Assembly (NCBI GenBank): GCA_009841405.1 | Contig: VXLV01000093.1 | Location: 1-64,000, forward strand | Length of the DNA: 64,000 bases | Direction: 5' to 3' | DNA from: Chloroflexota bacterium | GTDB lineage: Bacteria; Chloroflexota; Anaerolineae; Aggregatilineales; Phototrophicaceae | In this document: positions 35,676 through 43,202 of the stretch, piece after piece | How positions within the stretch are numbered: position 1 is the first letter of the stretch | How the letters are laid out: every line of letters begins with the position of its first letter | The notes under the pieces: generated by a model | Seen by the model: the letters and a program-made list of their open reading frames with translations, nothing else | Databases searched by the model: none | What the model was told of the DNA's origin: nothing | Translations under genes and position numbers: made by a program

Positions 35676-36887
35676 TTACTTCGCCTGATGGCAATCGAGC
35701 GTGCGGCCGCCATCCAGCGCCCGGCTCGCCAATGTCAGCGGGATCTCCAGGGTCAGGCGGTCTCTGATGACCAGCAACTCGACCTCGTCATCCGGGCGCG
35801 TTTGCTGCACCAGGTAGGTCACCAGGTCATCCAGGTTGCCGAAGTGATAGTCGTTGATGGCGACGATCAGATCGCCGCCGGCGCAGACCTCCTCGCCGCG
35901 AACTTCGACAATGCGGTCGCCGCCGCGCAGACCGGCGCGGTAAGCGGGCGAGCCCTCGGTAACGCCGCGCAGCAGAACGCCGCGTTCGACCGGCAGGTCC
36001 AGCGCGTCGCTAAGCCCGGCGACGCCGAATCCACCGTCCTCGCGCATAACCGAGATGCCCATCCAGGCGTAATCAACGCGGCCCTGCCCGATCAAGTCGG
36101 GGATTACGCGGCGCATGGTATCGGCCGGCACCGCGAAGCCGATGCCTTGAAAGCGGCCGTTGTCCGAACGAATGGCGGTGGTGATGCCAATCACCAATCC
36201 TTGCGAGTCGAGCAGAGGCCCGCCCGAGTTGCCCGGGTTGATGATGGCGTCTATCTGGATGATGGACGGGTTGTCGAAGCCGGGCGCTACGCTGCTGTCG
36301 CCGGGATCGACAGCGGGCAATGCGCGCCCCAATCCGCTGATGATACCAGTCGTCATGGAGCTGCTCAAGCCAAAGGGATTGCCGATGACGATGGCGCGCT
36401 GGCCGACCTTGACCGTGGCCGATTCGCCGATTCGCAGCGGCGCCAGGCGCTCGGCCTCGGCCGAAATCTTGAGCGCGGCCAGGTCGCTGAAGCTATCGAA
36501 GGCCAGGACTTGCGCTGGATATACCCGGGCGTTTTGCAGCGTCACGGTGACCGAATCGGCAGCGTTAACGAGGTGGGCATTGGTGATGATATGGCCCTGC
36601 TGGTCGTAGACGAAGCCGGAACCGCGGCTGGTGTCGCTCGCCGACGCGACGTCTGCTTCGATCCGCGCTTCGATATTGACCACCGATAGGCTGGCGCGTT
36701 CATAGATGTTGCTGAGCAGCCGGTAATCGGCATCGGCGGCGCTGACGATTTCGTCGGGCAGGGCGGTCGGCGCGGGCAGGCTGGCGCGCGCGGCATCGCT
36801 GGCGTCGCGCGCCTTGGATTGCAGATCCGTGAAGTTGCAAGCGATCAGCAGTTGGGCACTGAGGCAGAGCATAATTGCAAAACGCAT
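35676..36887 (-). CDS. HtrA/DegP-type serine protease, predicted lipoprotein
   Basis: Envelope serine protease of 403 residues. MRFAIMLCLSAQLLIAC ends in a lipobox (LLIAC), so the mature protein would be lipid-anchored at the Cys. The trypsin-like domain keeps the triad: ITNAHLV (His), SDLAALKI (Asp) and INPGNSGGPLL (Ser). One PDZ domain follows (RGVLLRGVTEGSPAYRAGLRGGDRIVEV). Family members degrade or refold damaged exported proteins. ATG 36887 was chosen for the lipoprotein signal, and ATG 36920 is possible. First gene of an operon with an acetyltransferase. Confidence 0.9.
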   Translation of the reverse strand: MRFAIMLCLSAQLLIACNFTDLQSKARDASDAARASLPAPTALPDEIVSAADADYRLLSNIYERASLSVVNIEARIEADVASASDTSRGSGFVYDQQGHIITNAHLVNAADSVTVTLQNARVYPAQVLAFDSFSDLAALKISAEAERLAPLRIGESATVKVGQRAIVIGNPFGLSSSMTTGIISGLGRALPAVDPGDSSVAPGFDNPSIIQIDAIINPGNSGGPLLDSQGLVIGITTAIRSDNGRFQGIGFAVPADTMRRVIPDLIGQGRVDYAWMGISVMREDGGFGVAGLSDALDLPVERGVLLRGVTEGSPAYRAGLRGGDRIVEVRGEEVCAGGDLIVAINDYHFGNLDDLVTYLVQQTRPDDEVELLVIRDRLTLEIPLTLASRALDGGRTLDCHQAK

Positions 36888-37001
36888 CGGCGACACTCGG
36901 ATTTCTGTTTCGCTCTCCATTCTAACAGCAATTGTAGCGTAGCCGCAGCGGACGGTTTGCCTGCGGGCGGGCGGTGGTTGGGACCGTTCATGTTGTGACC
37001 G

Positions 37002-37113
37002 GCGGGCGACTCACAGAGTCGCCCCTACAGTTTTCGACGGGGAGGGGGAGATACGGGCTGGCAGACGCATGGGATTTTGTATGGGCGTTGGGCGAGCCAA
37101 GGCTCGCCCCTAC
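37002..37113. repeat. Two family A palindromic repeats
   Basis: Copies at 37002-37028 (core ACTC-ACA-GAGT) and 37087-37113 (core AGCC-AA-GGCT), both in the orientation ending TCGCCCCTAC. They occupy the gap between the HtrA and DnaJ-like genes (36888-37173), where nothing else is recognised. Confidence 0.8.
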
Positions 37114-37173
37114 AGCGGCAGGTTATATCGGAGAGCCATTCATAACAAGCAGACGGCAAGAGGGGCGACGAGC

Positions 37174-38028
37174 TTAGCGCTTGTCGAAGCTGGCGCGCAG
37201 CCGCTCGGCCAAATCGCGCTGGGCCGCGTCCAGCGTGGCCGGTACGGTGATGACGAGCCGCGCAAGGAGGTCGCCGAAAGCTCCGTCCTGGCGGAGCTTG
37301 GGCATGCCTTTGCCGCCGAGGCGCAATTTTTGCCCCGGCTGGGCGCCGGGCGGGATAGTCAGCCGCAGCGGGCGATCCAGCGTCGGCACGTTGACCTGTC
37401 CGCCCAGCATCGCGGTGAAGGCATCGACTTTCACATCCACCAGGAGGTCGTCACCTTGGCGCTCGAATTGCGGGTCCGGGCTGACATCGACGACAAGGTA
37501 AAGATGCCCGGCCGGTCCGCCATTGCTGCCGGGCTGGCCTTCGCCGGCCAGACGCACTTTGGTTCCCGTGGCCGCGCCGCGCGGGATCTGCACGGTGATA
37601 TCGCGCCCGCCTTTGCTGACGATGCGTTGGGTGCCTTCGTAAGCTTCGCGCAGACTGATCGTGAGCGCCTGTTCGATATCTTGCCCGGCGCGCGGAAAAT
37701 TGCCGCCGCGCTGGTAGCCGCCGCCGAAGAAACTCTCAAAAATGTCCGAGAAGTCGGCAGCCTCCGCCCCGCCGGCGTAGGGATGCTGTCCGTTGAAGCC
37801 TTGATATTGCTGCCAGTTTTCGCCGAAGCGGTCGTAGGCCGAGCGCTTTTCATCGTCTCCCAGCACTTCGTAGGCTTCGCTGACTTCCTTGAAGCGCGCT
37901 TCGGCCGTCGGGCTGTCGGGATTGGCGTCAGGATGGTACTGCTTCGCCTTCTGGCGAAAGGCGCGTTTGATTTCGTCATCGTCGGCGTTCCGCGCGACGC
38001 CGAGCACGTCGTAGTAATTTCTGCTCAT
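37174..38028 (-). CDS. CbpA-type DnaJ co-chaperone
   Basis: J-domain protein of 284 residues without the Cys-rich zinc finger, as in CbpA. The J domain (about 1-68) shows NYYDVLGV and the HPD motif in QYHPDANP. It is followed by a Gly/Phe-rich stretch (FFGGGYQRGG) and two C-terminal substrate-binding beta domains (ALTISLREAYEGT, VRLAGEGQPGSNGG, LGGQVNVPTL). It stimulates DnaK ATPase; no dnaK or grpE is in the window. Start moved to ATG 38028, where the J domain begins. Confidence 0.93.
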   Translation of the reverse strand: MSRNYYDVLGVARNADDDEIKRAFRQKAKQYHPDANPDSPTAEARFKEVSEAYEVLGDDEKRSAYDRFGENWQQYQGFNGQHPYAGGAEAADFSDIFESFFGGGYQRGGNFPRAGQDIEQALTISLREAYEGTQRIVSKGGRDITVQIPRGAATGTKVRLAGEGQPGSNGGPAGHLYLVVDVSPDPQFERQGDDLLVDVKVDAFTAMLGGQVNVPTLDRPLRLTIPPGAQPGQKLRLGGKGMPKLRQDGAFGDLLARLVITVPATLDAAQRDLAERLRASFDKR

Positions 38029-38209
38029 GGCACTGGTCCGCACCGATTGAATGCTTGCGCCCCACGCGCTTATTGTATGGGTTGGGGGCGCGGCGGTCAA
38101 CTGACGCGCTGGAAGCTATGACGAGGCGGCGGCGCGTCTACCGGAAGTATACGCCGTTTTCGTTAGAATCGCGTCAGCGGCTGGGCGCGAACGGAGCGCC
38201 ATCCACCTG

Positions 38210-38218
38210 TGATATGAT
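38210..38218 (+). promoter_or_regulatory. Extended -10 promoter of the DtxR-family gene
   Basis: TGATATGAT matches the extended -10 with one mismatch and the -35 is poor. Transcription would start near 38225, ruling out nothing but favouring the ATG at 38303. No clear metal-box palindrome was found nearby. Confidence 0.4.
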
Positions 38219-38302
38219 AGGCTTGCGCAGTTGGACGGGCTCCGACGGCGCGCGCGGATTGGACAACATCGGGCCAGACGCTGGTCGAGTTGGGGCAGGG
38301 GC

Positions 38303-38983
38303 ATGACCAGGCGAAATATGCCGGCCGGTTCTTCGCAATCGGTGGAGGATTTTCTCAAGGCGGTCTATCGCTTGCAGCGCGAGTCGGATCGCGTTTCGAC
38401 CAGCGCCCTGGCCGTGGCCCTGGATATTAGCGCGCCGGCCGTTACGGATATGGCGCAGCGCTTAATGGAAGACGGAAGGGTCGACTATCTGAAGTATCGC
38501 GGTGTGCGCCTCACCGCCGAAGGCGAGCGTGTGGCGCTGAAGATGCTGCGCCGCCACCGGCTGATTGAGGCGTATCTTGTGCAAGACCTCGGCTATCAGT
38601 TGCACGAAGTGCACGACGAAGCCGAGGCGCTTGAGCATACAGTTTCGGATCGCTTCGTGGAGGCGATCTCGCGGAAACTGAACAATCCGCGCTACGACCC
38701 GCATGGCGACCCGATCCCGGATCTGAAAGGCGTCATGCCGGTTCGCGAGCTCCAGCCTTTGTCGCAGCTGGCGCTGAGAACGCCAGCGCGCATTCGCCGC
38801 CTGGTAATGGACGACTCGGCCATGCTGCGTGACACGCAGGTGCGGGGACTGGAGATCGGGCGGACGCTGGAGGTGGTGGCGCGCGATGAATTTGACGGAC
38901 CCATCCAGGTAGTCGTCGAGCCGCGGAATGCCCAAACTATCGGCTTCAAAATGGCGTCTTTCATCCTTGTTGAATTTGTCTGA
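38303..38983 (+). CDS. DtxR/MntR-family metal-dependent transcriptional regulator
   Basis: Protein of 226 residues. An N-terminal winged helix (SVEDFLKAVYRLQ, VSTSALAVALDISAPAVTDMAQRL) is followed by the metal-binding dimerisation domain. RRHRLIEAYLVQDLGYQLHEVHDEAEALEHTVSDRF holds the His/Glu ligands of this family. A C-terminal FeoA/SH3-like domain follows (GRTLEVVARDEFDGPIQV). Family members repress iron or manganese uptake when the metal is bound; which metal is used here is not decidable by eye. The track start at 38231 lacks support; ATG 38303 or 38318 is likely. Confidence 0.9.
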   Translation: MTRRNMPAGSSQSVEDFLKAVYRLQRESDRVSTSALAVALDISAPAVTDMAQRLMEDGRVDYLKYRGVRLTAEGERVALKMLRRHRLIEAYLVQDLGYQLHEVHDEAEALEHTVSDRFVEAISRKLNNPRYDPHGDPIPDLKGVMPVRELQPLSQLALRTPARIRRLVMDDSAMLRDTQVRGLEIGRTLEVVARDEFDGPIQVVVEPRNAQTIGFKMASFILVEFV

Positions 38984-38998
38984 GCAATGTGTTAGTAT
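38970..38998 (+). promoter_or_regulatory. Predicted promoter of the Nudix gene
   Basis: TTGAAT and TAGTAT (each 4/6) are separated by 17 nt and overlap the 3' end of the DtxR-family gene. Transcription would start near 39005. Confidence 0.4.
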
Positions 38999-39085
38999 CC
39001 AAAGCCCTTTTTCGCAGCCGAGCGTTGCGAGGGGACGCCGCAGGCGAGGGACCGGGAACCCAATCAAACATACTGGCAAAGTACG

Positions 39086-39574
39086 ATGTTCGTGGAAATC
39101 AGGCCTCATACCGGGGTGAACCAACGTGTGCGCGCGATACTCCTGACGGGTAATGACTCCGTGCTGCTGATTAAGCGCGTCAAGCCCAACAAGCCCGCGT
39201 CATTTTGGGTGGCGCCGGGCGGCGGTGTTGAGATTCAGGACGCCGACCTCATGGCAACCCTGGAGCGCGAGCTTTACGAAGAGTTGGGCGCCTATGCGAC
39301 TGTCCTGGACACCGCATTCGTGCTGGAACATCAGAAAGCCGGAAAGCAGCTGGAAGAACATTTCTTCATCTGCCGTCTGCACGATTACGATCTCAGCAAG
39401 CGCTACGGACCGGAATTCTTGGATCCGGCGCGCGGCGAATACATTCCGCACGAAGTTCCGCTTGATGCCTACGCGCTGCGCCGCATCAACTTCAAAACGC
39501 CCGAGCTCCGCAACTGGATGCTCGCCCGGCTGGAATACCTTCGCGCTCTTCAAGGCGCGGAAGTCCCCGTCTAG
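39086..39574 (+). CDS. Nudix hydrolase
   Basis: Protein of 162 residues that would hydrolyse a nucleoside diphosphate linked to another group. The Nudix box reads GGGVEIQDADLMATLERELYEELG and keeps the catalytic RELYEE core. The first Glu (Gx5E) is replaced by Ala, with Asp on both sides. PASFWVAPGGGV precedes the box as usual. The start has no clear ribosome-binding site. Substrate unknown; no metabolic neighbour gives a clue. Confidence 0.87.
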   Translation: MFVEIRPHTGVNQRVRAILLTGNDSVLLIKRVKPNKPASFWVAPGGGVEIQDADLMATLERELYEELGAYATVLDTAFVLEHQKAGKQLEEHFFICRLHDYDLSKRYGPEFLDPARGEYIPHEVPLDAYALRRINFKTPELRNWMLARLEYLRALQGAEVPV

Positions 39575-39855
39575 CGCGCTGGCATCGCCTTCCGTTTCGT
39601 AAGCCGACGCGCTGCGTATTGGCGGCGCGCGGACAGGCTCGCTGCGCGTAGTCAGCGCTTGCGCCTCGCCGGGACCTTAGCGCTTGCGCTGGCGCGTTGG
39701 CGAATCGTATGAACAATGGTTTGTGAATTTAGCGATGTTCTCTAACGTGCCGCCAATGGGCGCTAGCGTACGTGTACTTGTTAAACTGTTGCATTCCGCT
39801 AAATTAGCATTGCATTAGTTTGTCGTCAACATTCGCTGAGTGGTTCTGATTTAGT
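39575..39855. other. Intergenic region upstream of the response regulator promoter
   Basis: About 280 nt whose 3' half becomes A/T-rich. No ORF, repeat or hairpin of note was recognised; the promoter and inverted repeat of the next gene follow. Confidence 0.3.
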
Positions 39856-39884
39856 TTGACGACTGGTCTAAACCGTTGTATATT
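39856..39884 (+). promoter_or_regulatory. Strong promoter of the response regulator gene
   Basis: TTGACG and TATATT (each 5/6) are separated by exactly 17 nt. Transcription would start near 39891, about 52 nt before the ATG. Confidence 0.7.
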
Positions 39885-39896
39885 TCTTAACGGTTT
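39870..39896. promoter_or_regulatory. Inverted repeat overlapping the -10, putative operator
   Basis: AAACCGTT and AACGGTTT form a perfect 8-bp inverted repeat separated by 11 nt that contain the -10 element. Its position fits repression, possibly by the regulator encoded next. Binding by that protein is inferred only from proximity. Confidence 0.5.
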
Positions 39897-39942
39897 GTCC
39901 GGCTGAACGACTGCCCCATAGTAACCCAAGGCGAGATTCACC

Positions 39943-40662
39943 ATGAAACGATCCACTGTACTCGTTATCGAGGCGGACACAAGGCTTAGCCGATCGATCG
40001 CCGAATTCCTTGAGACTCATACTTACCAGGTGACCATATTTGCTGACGCGCCTGACGCGCTCGATTACCTGCAGGATGAAGTTTTGCCCAACATCGTGCT
40101 GCTTGGCATGAACTTGCCCAGCATAAGCGGATTCGAGACCGCCAGGCGCTTGAAGATGACTGCGGATGTGCCGATTATCTTTTTGATGTCGCGGTCGGAC
40201 AGGCAGTATTTGGTCGAAGGCTTGAAGAAATACGCTGAAGACTTCGTCATCAAGCCGGTGGAATTGCACGAATTGGAAACGCGGATTCAGATAGTGCTTG
40301 GTCGCCTGCCCGCGCTGGATTATAGCGCCGAACCAATTATCCGCATTGACGCGCAGCTTAGCATCGACCTGGCGCAAAACCGCGCATTGGTGGCCGGGCG
40401 CGCGGTGCGGCTGACGCCAACCGAAGCGGTGCTGATGCACGTGCTTCTGCGTCATGCGCCGCGCGTTGTGCAGAACCATGCCTTGCTTGCGCGTGTTTGG
40501 CCCACAGAAGAAGTCTATGAAGACACGCTGCGTGTGCATATGCATCGGCTTCGGCGCAAACTGGAAGCGGATTCCCATCACCCGCGCTATATCCGCACCG
40601 AGCGCGGTGTCGGTTATCGGTTTACAATACGCCCAGCGAATTGGCCCGCCGATGAAAGCTGA
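39943..40662 (+). CDS. OmpR/PhoB-type response regulator lacking the phospho-acceptor Asp
   Basis: Protein of 239 residues. The receiver domain (1-120) keeps an acidic pair (VIEAD), the Ser (LMSRSD) and the Lys (VIKPVE). The site of phosphorylation reads VLLGMNLP where family members have LLD, so Asp is replaced by Gly. The C-terminal winged helix (about 135-235) is intact: LTPTEAVLMHVLLRH, DTLRVHMHRLRRKL and IRTERGVGYRF. No histidine kinase lies nearby. It therefore probably works without phosphorylation, for example by dimerisation or ligand binding; this is inference. The next gene starts 5 nt after its stop. Confidence 0.9.
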   Translation: MKRSTVLVIEADTRLSRSIAEFLETHTYQVTIFADAPDALDYLQDEVLPNIVLLGMNLPSISGFETARRLKMTADVPIIFLMSRSDRQYLVEGLKKYAEDFVIKPVELHELETRIQIVLGRLPALDYSAEPIIRIDAQLSIDLAQNRALVAGRAVRLTPTEAVLMHVLLRHAPRVVQNHALLARVWPTEEVYEDTLRVHMHRLRRKLEADSHHPRYIRTERGVGYRFTIRPANWPADES

Positions 40663-40667
40663 ACGCC

Positions 40668-41237
40668 GTGCCAGAAAGCGCCGACAGGGGACTGAGCCGA
40701 GCGCCCCTCACCGAAATCATCTTCATATTGCTGCAGCATTTTCGGCCCGTACTGACGGAAGCTGACCTGATCCTCGGCGCGGATGAAGCGCGCGAATTGG
40801 CGGGGGCGATAGCCGCCGGTCGGTCGCATGTCAAAGCCGAAGCCGTGACGCGGACCATCGCCGAGCGCGTGGATAGCCGCCTGGACGCGCTGCAATCGCG
40901 TTGGGGGTTGGACTTCGCGGCGTCTTTGCGCGCGGACATGGCAGCCATCGGGCCCTGGAGCAGCACGGCCGAATTTCTTGCGCTGGCGAACGACAAAGCT
41001 GAAGCCGAGACCGACATCGCGCTGGGCGCTTCGCTCTTGCTGGCGGTCGGGCGGCGCGAATACGGGCGCTACCTGCTGGAGACGCTCGAGCATGACGCCG
41101 GCGCCCTGGACATCGAAGCCGCCATCGCCCGGCGCATCCTGCTGCATGTCAGCGGCATCGATGGCGCGCGCGACAACGGGCTGGCGCGGCTGCGGCGCTG
41201 GCTGGCGGATCAGCCACCGCGCGACGCCGGCGCATAG
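40668..41237 (+). CDS. Uncharacterised helical protein coupled to the response regulator
   Basis: Protein of 189 residues from GTG 40668, 5 nt after the regulator stop codon, so translation is probably coupled. It is predicted to be mostly alpha-helical (LTEIIFILLQHF, LILGADEARELAGAIAAG, SLLLAVGRREYGRYLLETLEHD) with no signal peptide or membrane segment. I do not recognise a domain. The coupling suggests it modulates the aspartate-less regulator, as antagonist or co-factor, but nothing in the sequence proves it. Confidence 0.7.
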   Translation: MPESADRGLSRAPLTEIIFILLQHFRPVLTEADLILGADEARELAGAIAAGRSHVKAEAVTRTIAERVDSRLDALQSRWGLDFAASLRADMAAIGPWSSTAEFLALANDKAEAETDIALGASLLLAVGRREYGRYLLETLEHDAGALDIEAAIARRILLHVSGIDGARDNGLARLRRWLADQPPRDAGA

Positions 41238-41318
41238 CCGTCCATCTATCTACAGAATTGCCGCATCATCCGGGCTGCATTATGATGTGCGCTGGCACTG
41301 ATATCAGGAGCGGCGATC

Positions 41319-42176
41319 ATGCGCATCACGATTGGCCTGGCGCAGATTTACCCCAAACTCGGCGACCTGCGGCACAACCTGGCCATCCACCTGGATTATG
41401 CGGCGCGAGCGCGCGCGCAAGGCGTCGATCTGCTGGTCTTTCCCGAGCTGTCGCTGACCGGCTATCAGGTCCAGGACCTTGTGCCGGAGGTGGCGCTGCG
41501 GGCGGATGCGGAGGATCCCGTCTATGCCCAGCTGTTGAAAGCGAGCCGCGACATTGACCTCGTGGTCAGCTTCGTGCATGAGGACTTCCGCAACCGCTTC
41601 TATATCGCGGACGCCTATCTGTCCGGCGGCGAGACGCGGCATCTGCATCACAAGCTCTACCTGCCCACTTACGCCATGTTCGACGAGTCGCGCTATTTCG
41701 CCCAGGGCAACAGCGTGCGCGCCTTCGATACGCGTTTCGGGCGCGTCGGCATGTTGATCTGTGAAGACTTCTGGCATGTGTCGCCGCCTTATCTGCTCTG
41801 GCTGGACGGCGCCGATATCTTCATTCTCAACAGCGCCAGTCCCTCGCGCGGGCTCAACAGCAGCGACCGGCTGATGGGCACGCGCTGGGTCGAGCTGGTC
41901 AACCAGGCTTACGGCAGCATGTTCACTTCGTACATCCTGCACTGCAATCGCGTGGGGTATGAGGACGGCAAGAATTTCTGGGGCGGCTCGTCAGTGGTCG
42001 ATCCCGATGGCGAGTTCATGACGCACGGGCTGTATTTTGACGAGGCGCTGATCACGCAGGCGATTGACATGAATCAGCTGCATCGGACGCGGGCGCGGCT
42101 GCCGCTGCTGCGGGATGAGCGGCCGGGATTGGTCCGGCGGGAGCTGGGCCGGATTCTGAGCGAGAATTTGGGGTAG
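41319..42176 (+). CDS. Nitrilase-superfamily amidohydrolase
   Basis: Carbon-nitrogen hydrolase of 285 residues. The catalytic triad is visible: Glu in LLVFPELSLTGY, Lys in HHKLYLPTYAMFDE and Cys in GMLICEDFWH. The YLPTY...FDE and CEDFWH forms resemble the glutaminase domain of NAD synthetases, but no synthetase domain follows, so it acts alone or with a partner elsewhere. AGGAG lies 8 nt before the ATG. The next gene starts 6 nt downstream. Substrate unknown. Confidence 0.88.
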   Translation: MRITIGLAQIYPKLGDLRHNLAIHLDYAARARAQGVDLLVFPELSLTGYQVQDLVPEVALRADAEDPVYAQLLKASRDIDLVVSFVHEDFRNRFYIADAYLSGGETRHLHHKLYLPTYAMFDESRYFAQGNSVRAFDTRFGRVGMLICEDFWHVSPPYLLWLDGADIFILNSASPSRGLNSSDRLMGTRWVELVNQAYGSMFTSYILHCNRVGYEDGKNFWGGSSVVDPDGEFMTHGLYFDEALITQAIDMNQLHRTRARLPLLRDERPGLVRRELGRILSENLG

Positions 42177-42182
42177 GGTGGG

Positions 42183-43202
42183 ATGATACCTGACTTCAGC
42201 GAATCGAGAGTTCGCCCAACCGAAGTAACGACGGCGAAGGAACTCTACGATCTCTTGGACGAGAACAACCCGCTGTGGCGACACGGTGATTGGGTCTTCC
42301 GCGGGCAGCCTGACGCAAGCAAAGCGCTATTGCCGACAGCGCTGCGACCTGAATTCATGAAGAAGTATGTAGTGCCCGTGGCAGAGCCGTGTTTACATGA
42401 ATTCATGGAACGGCAGAGGGATAAGCCATCTAATTTCAATGACTTTAGGTATCGGCGTAATCGTTTTCCGGGCGACTTGCACTTTGACTCAGAAGAGTAC
42501 TTAGAGCGATACTTTCGATTGGCGACTCATACCGCGGTAGAAAAGTGCATTGTATGGGCATTCGAACGACTTGCTGATCGAGCGGCACTTGATGTTCCCC
42601 ACGAGCGTGGTTCCACTTGGGGTGGTAGCGGAAGACGTTCTCTTGATGATGAACTCGAAAAGATAATTGAAGAGAAACCGCGCAGGCAGCAGTTCTTGCC
42701 AAATCATAATGTATTCGCATTGGCGCGCCACCATGCTCTGCCAGTTCGAATGCTCGACTGGACTGTGCGTCCTCACAAAGCGGCGTTCTTCGCAGCCGAC
42801 CAAAGCACCTCTTGCAATCAGAGTTCCGACGATTTGGTAGTGTGGGCCGTAGACCGTGAAACTTTGGAGAGTTCCGGCTCTCTGAGATTATTTGAACCGC
42901 TGCGCACTCCAATAGGTTTCTTAAGATCGCAAGAAGGCCTATTCATGTACGATCTGGATGCCGACGAAACATTTATGATGAATGGGAATTGGCAACCATT
43001 CGACGATAGGTTGTTTCAGTTTCCGAATCATAATCAAGCTTATAAATTCGTTTTGCCACGTATGGAGGCAGACGAACTGCTATTTCTCCTCCGCTCGAAG
43101 GGCATTACGAAGTCTAATTTGATGCCGTCTTATGACAACGTTGCCTGGGAGATTACCTCCGGACGTATAGATTGGAAACGTATCCATATGGACTCGAAAT
43201 GA
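42183..43202 (+). CDS. FRG-domain protein
   Basis: Protein of 339 residues with an FRG domain: DWVFRGQPDAS near residue 36 and FALARHHALPVRMLDWTVRPHKAAFFAA near residue 178. FRG domains take their name from the FRGQ-like motif, and their function is poorly known. Base composition is clearly more A/T-rich than both neighbours and codon use differs, which suggests recent acquisition. Yet it is packed tightly: 6 nt after the nitrilase stop, with its own stop overlapping the next start as ATGA. No conserved catalytic triad is evident to me. Confidence 0.85.
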   Translation: MIPDFSESRVRPTEVTTAKELYDLLDENNPLWRHGDWVFRGQPDASKALLPTALRPEFMKKYVVPVAEPCLHEFMERQRDKPSNFNDFRYRRNRFPGDLHFDSEEYLERYFRLATHTAVEKCIVWAFERLADRAALDVPHERGSTWGGSGRRSLDDELEKIIEEKPRRQQFLPNHNVFALARHHALPVRMLDWTVRPHKAAFFAADQSTSCNQSSDDLVVWAVDRETLESSGSLRLFEPLRTPIGFLRSQEGLFMYDLDADETFMMNGNWQPFDDRLFQFPNHNQAYKFVLPRMEADELLFLLRSKGITKSNLMPSYDNVAWEITSGRIDWKRIHMDSK

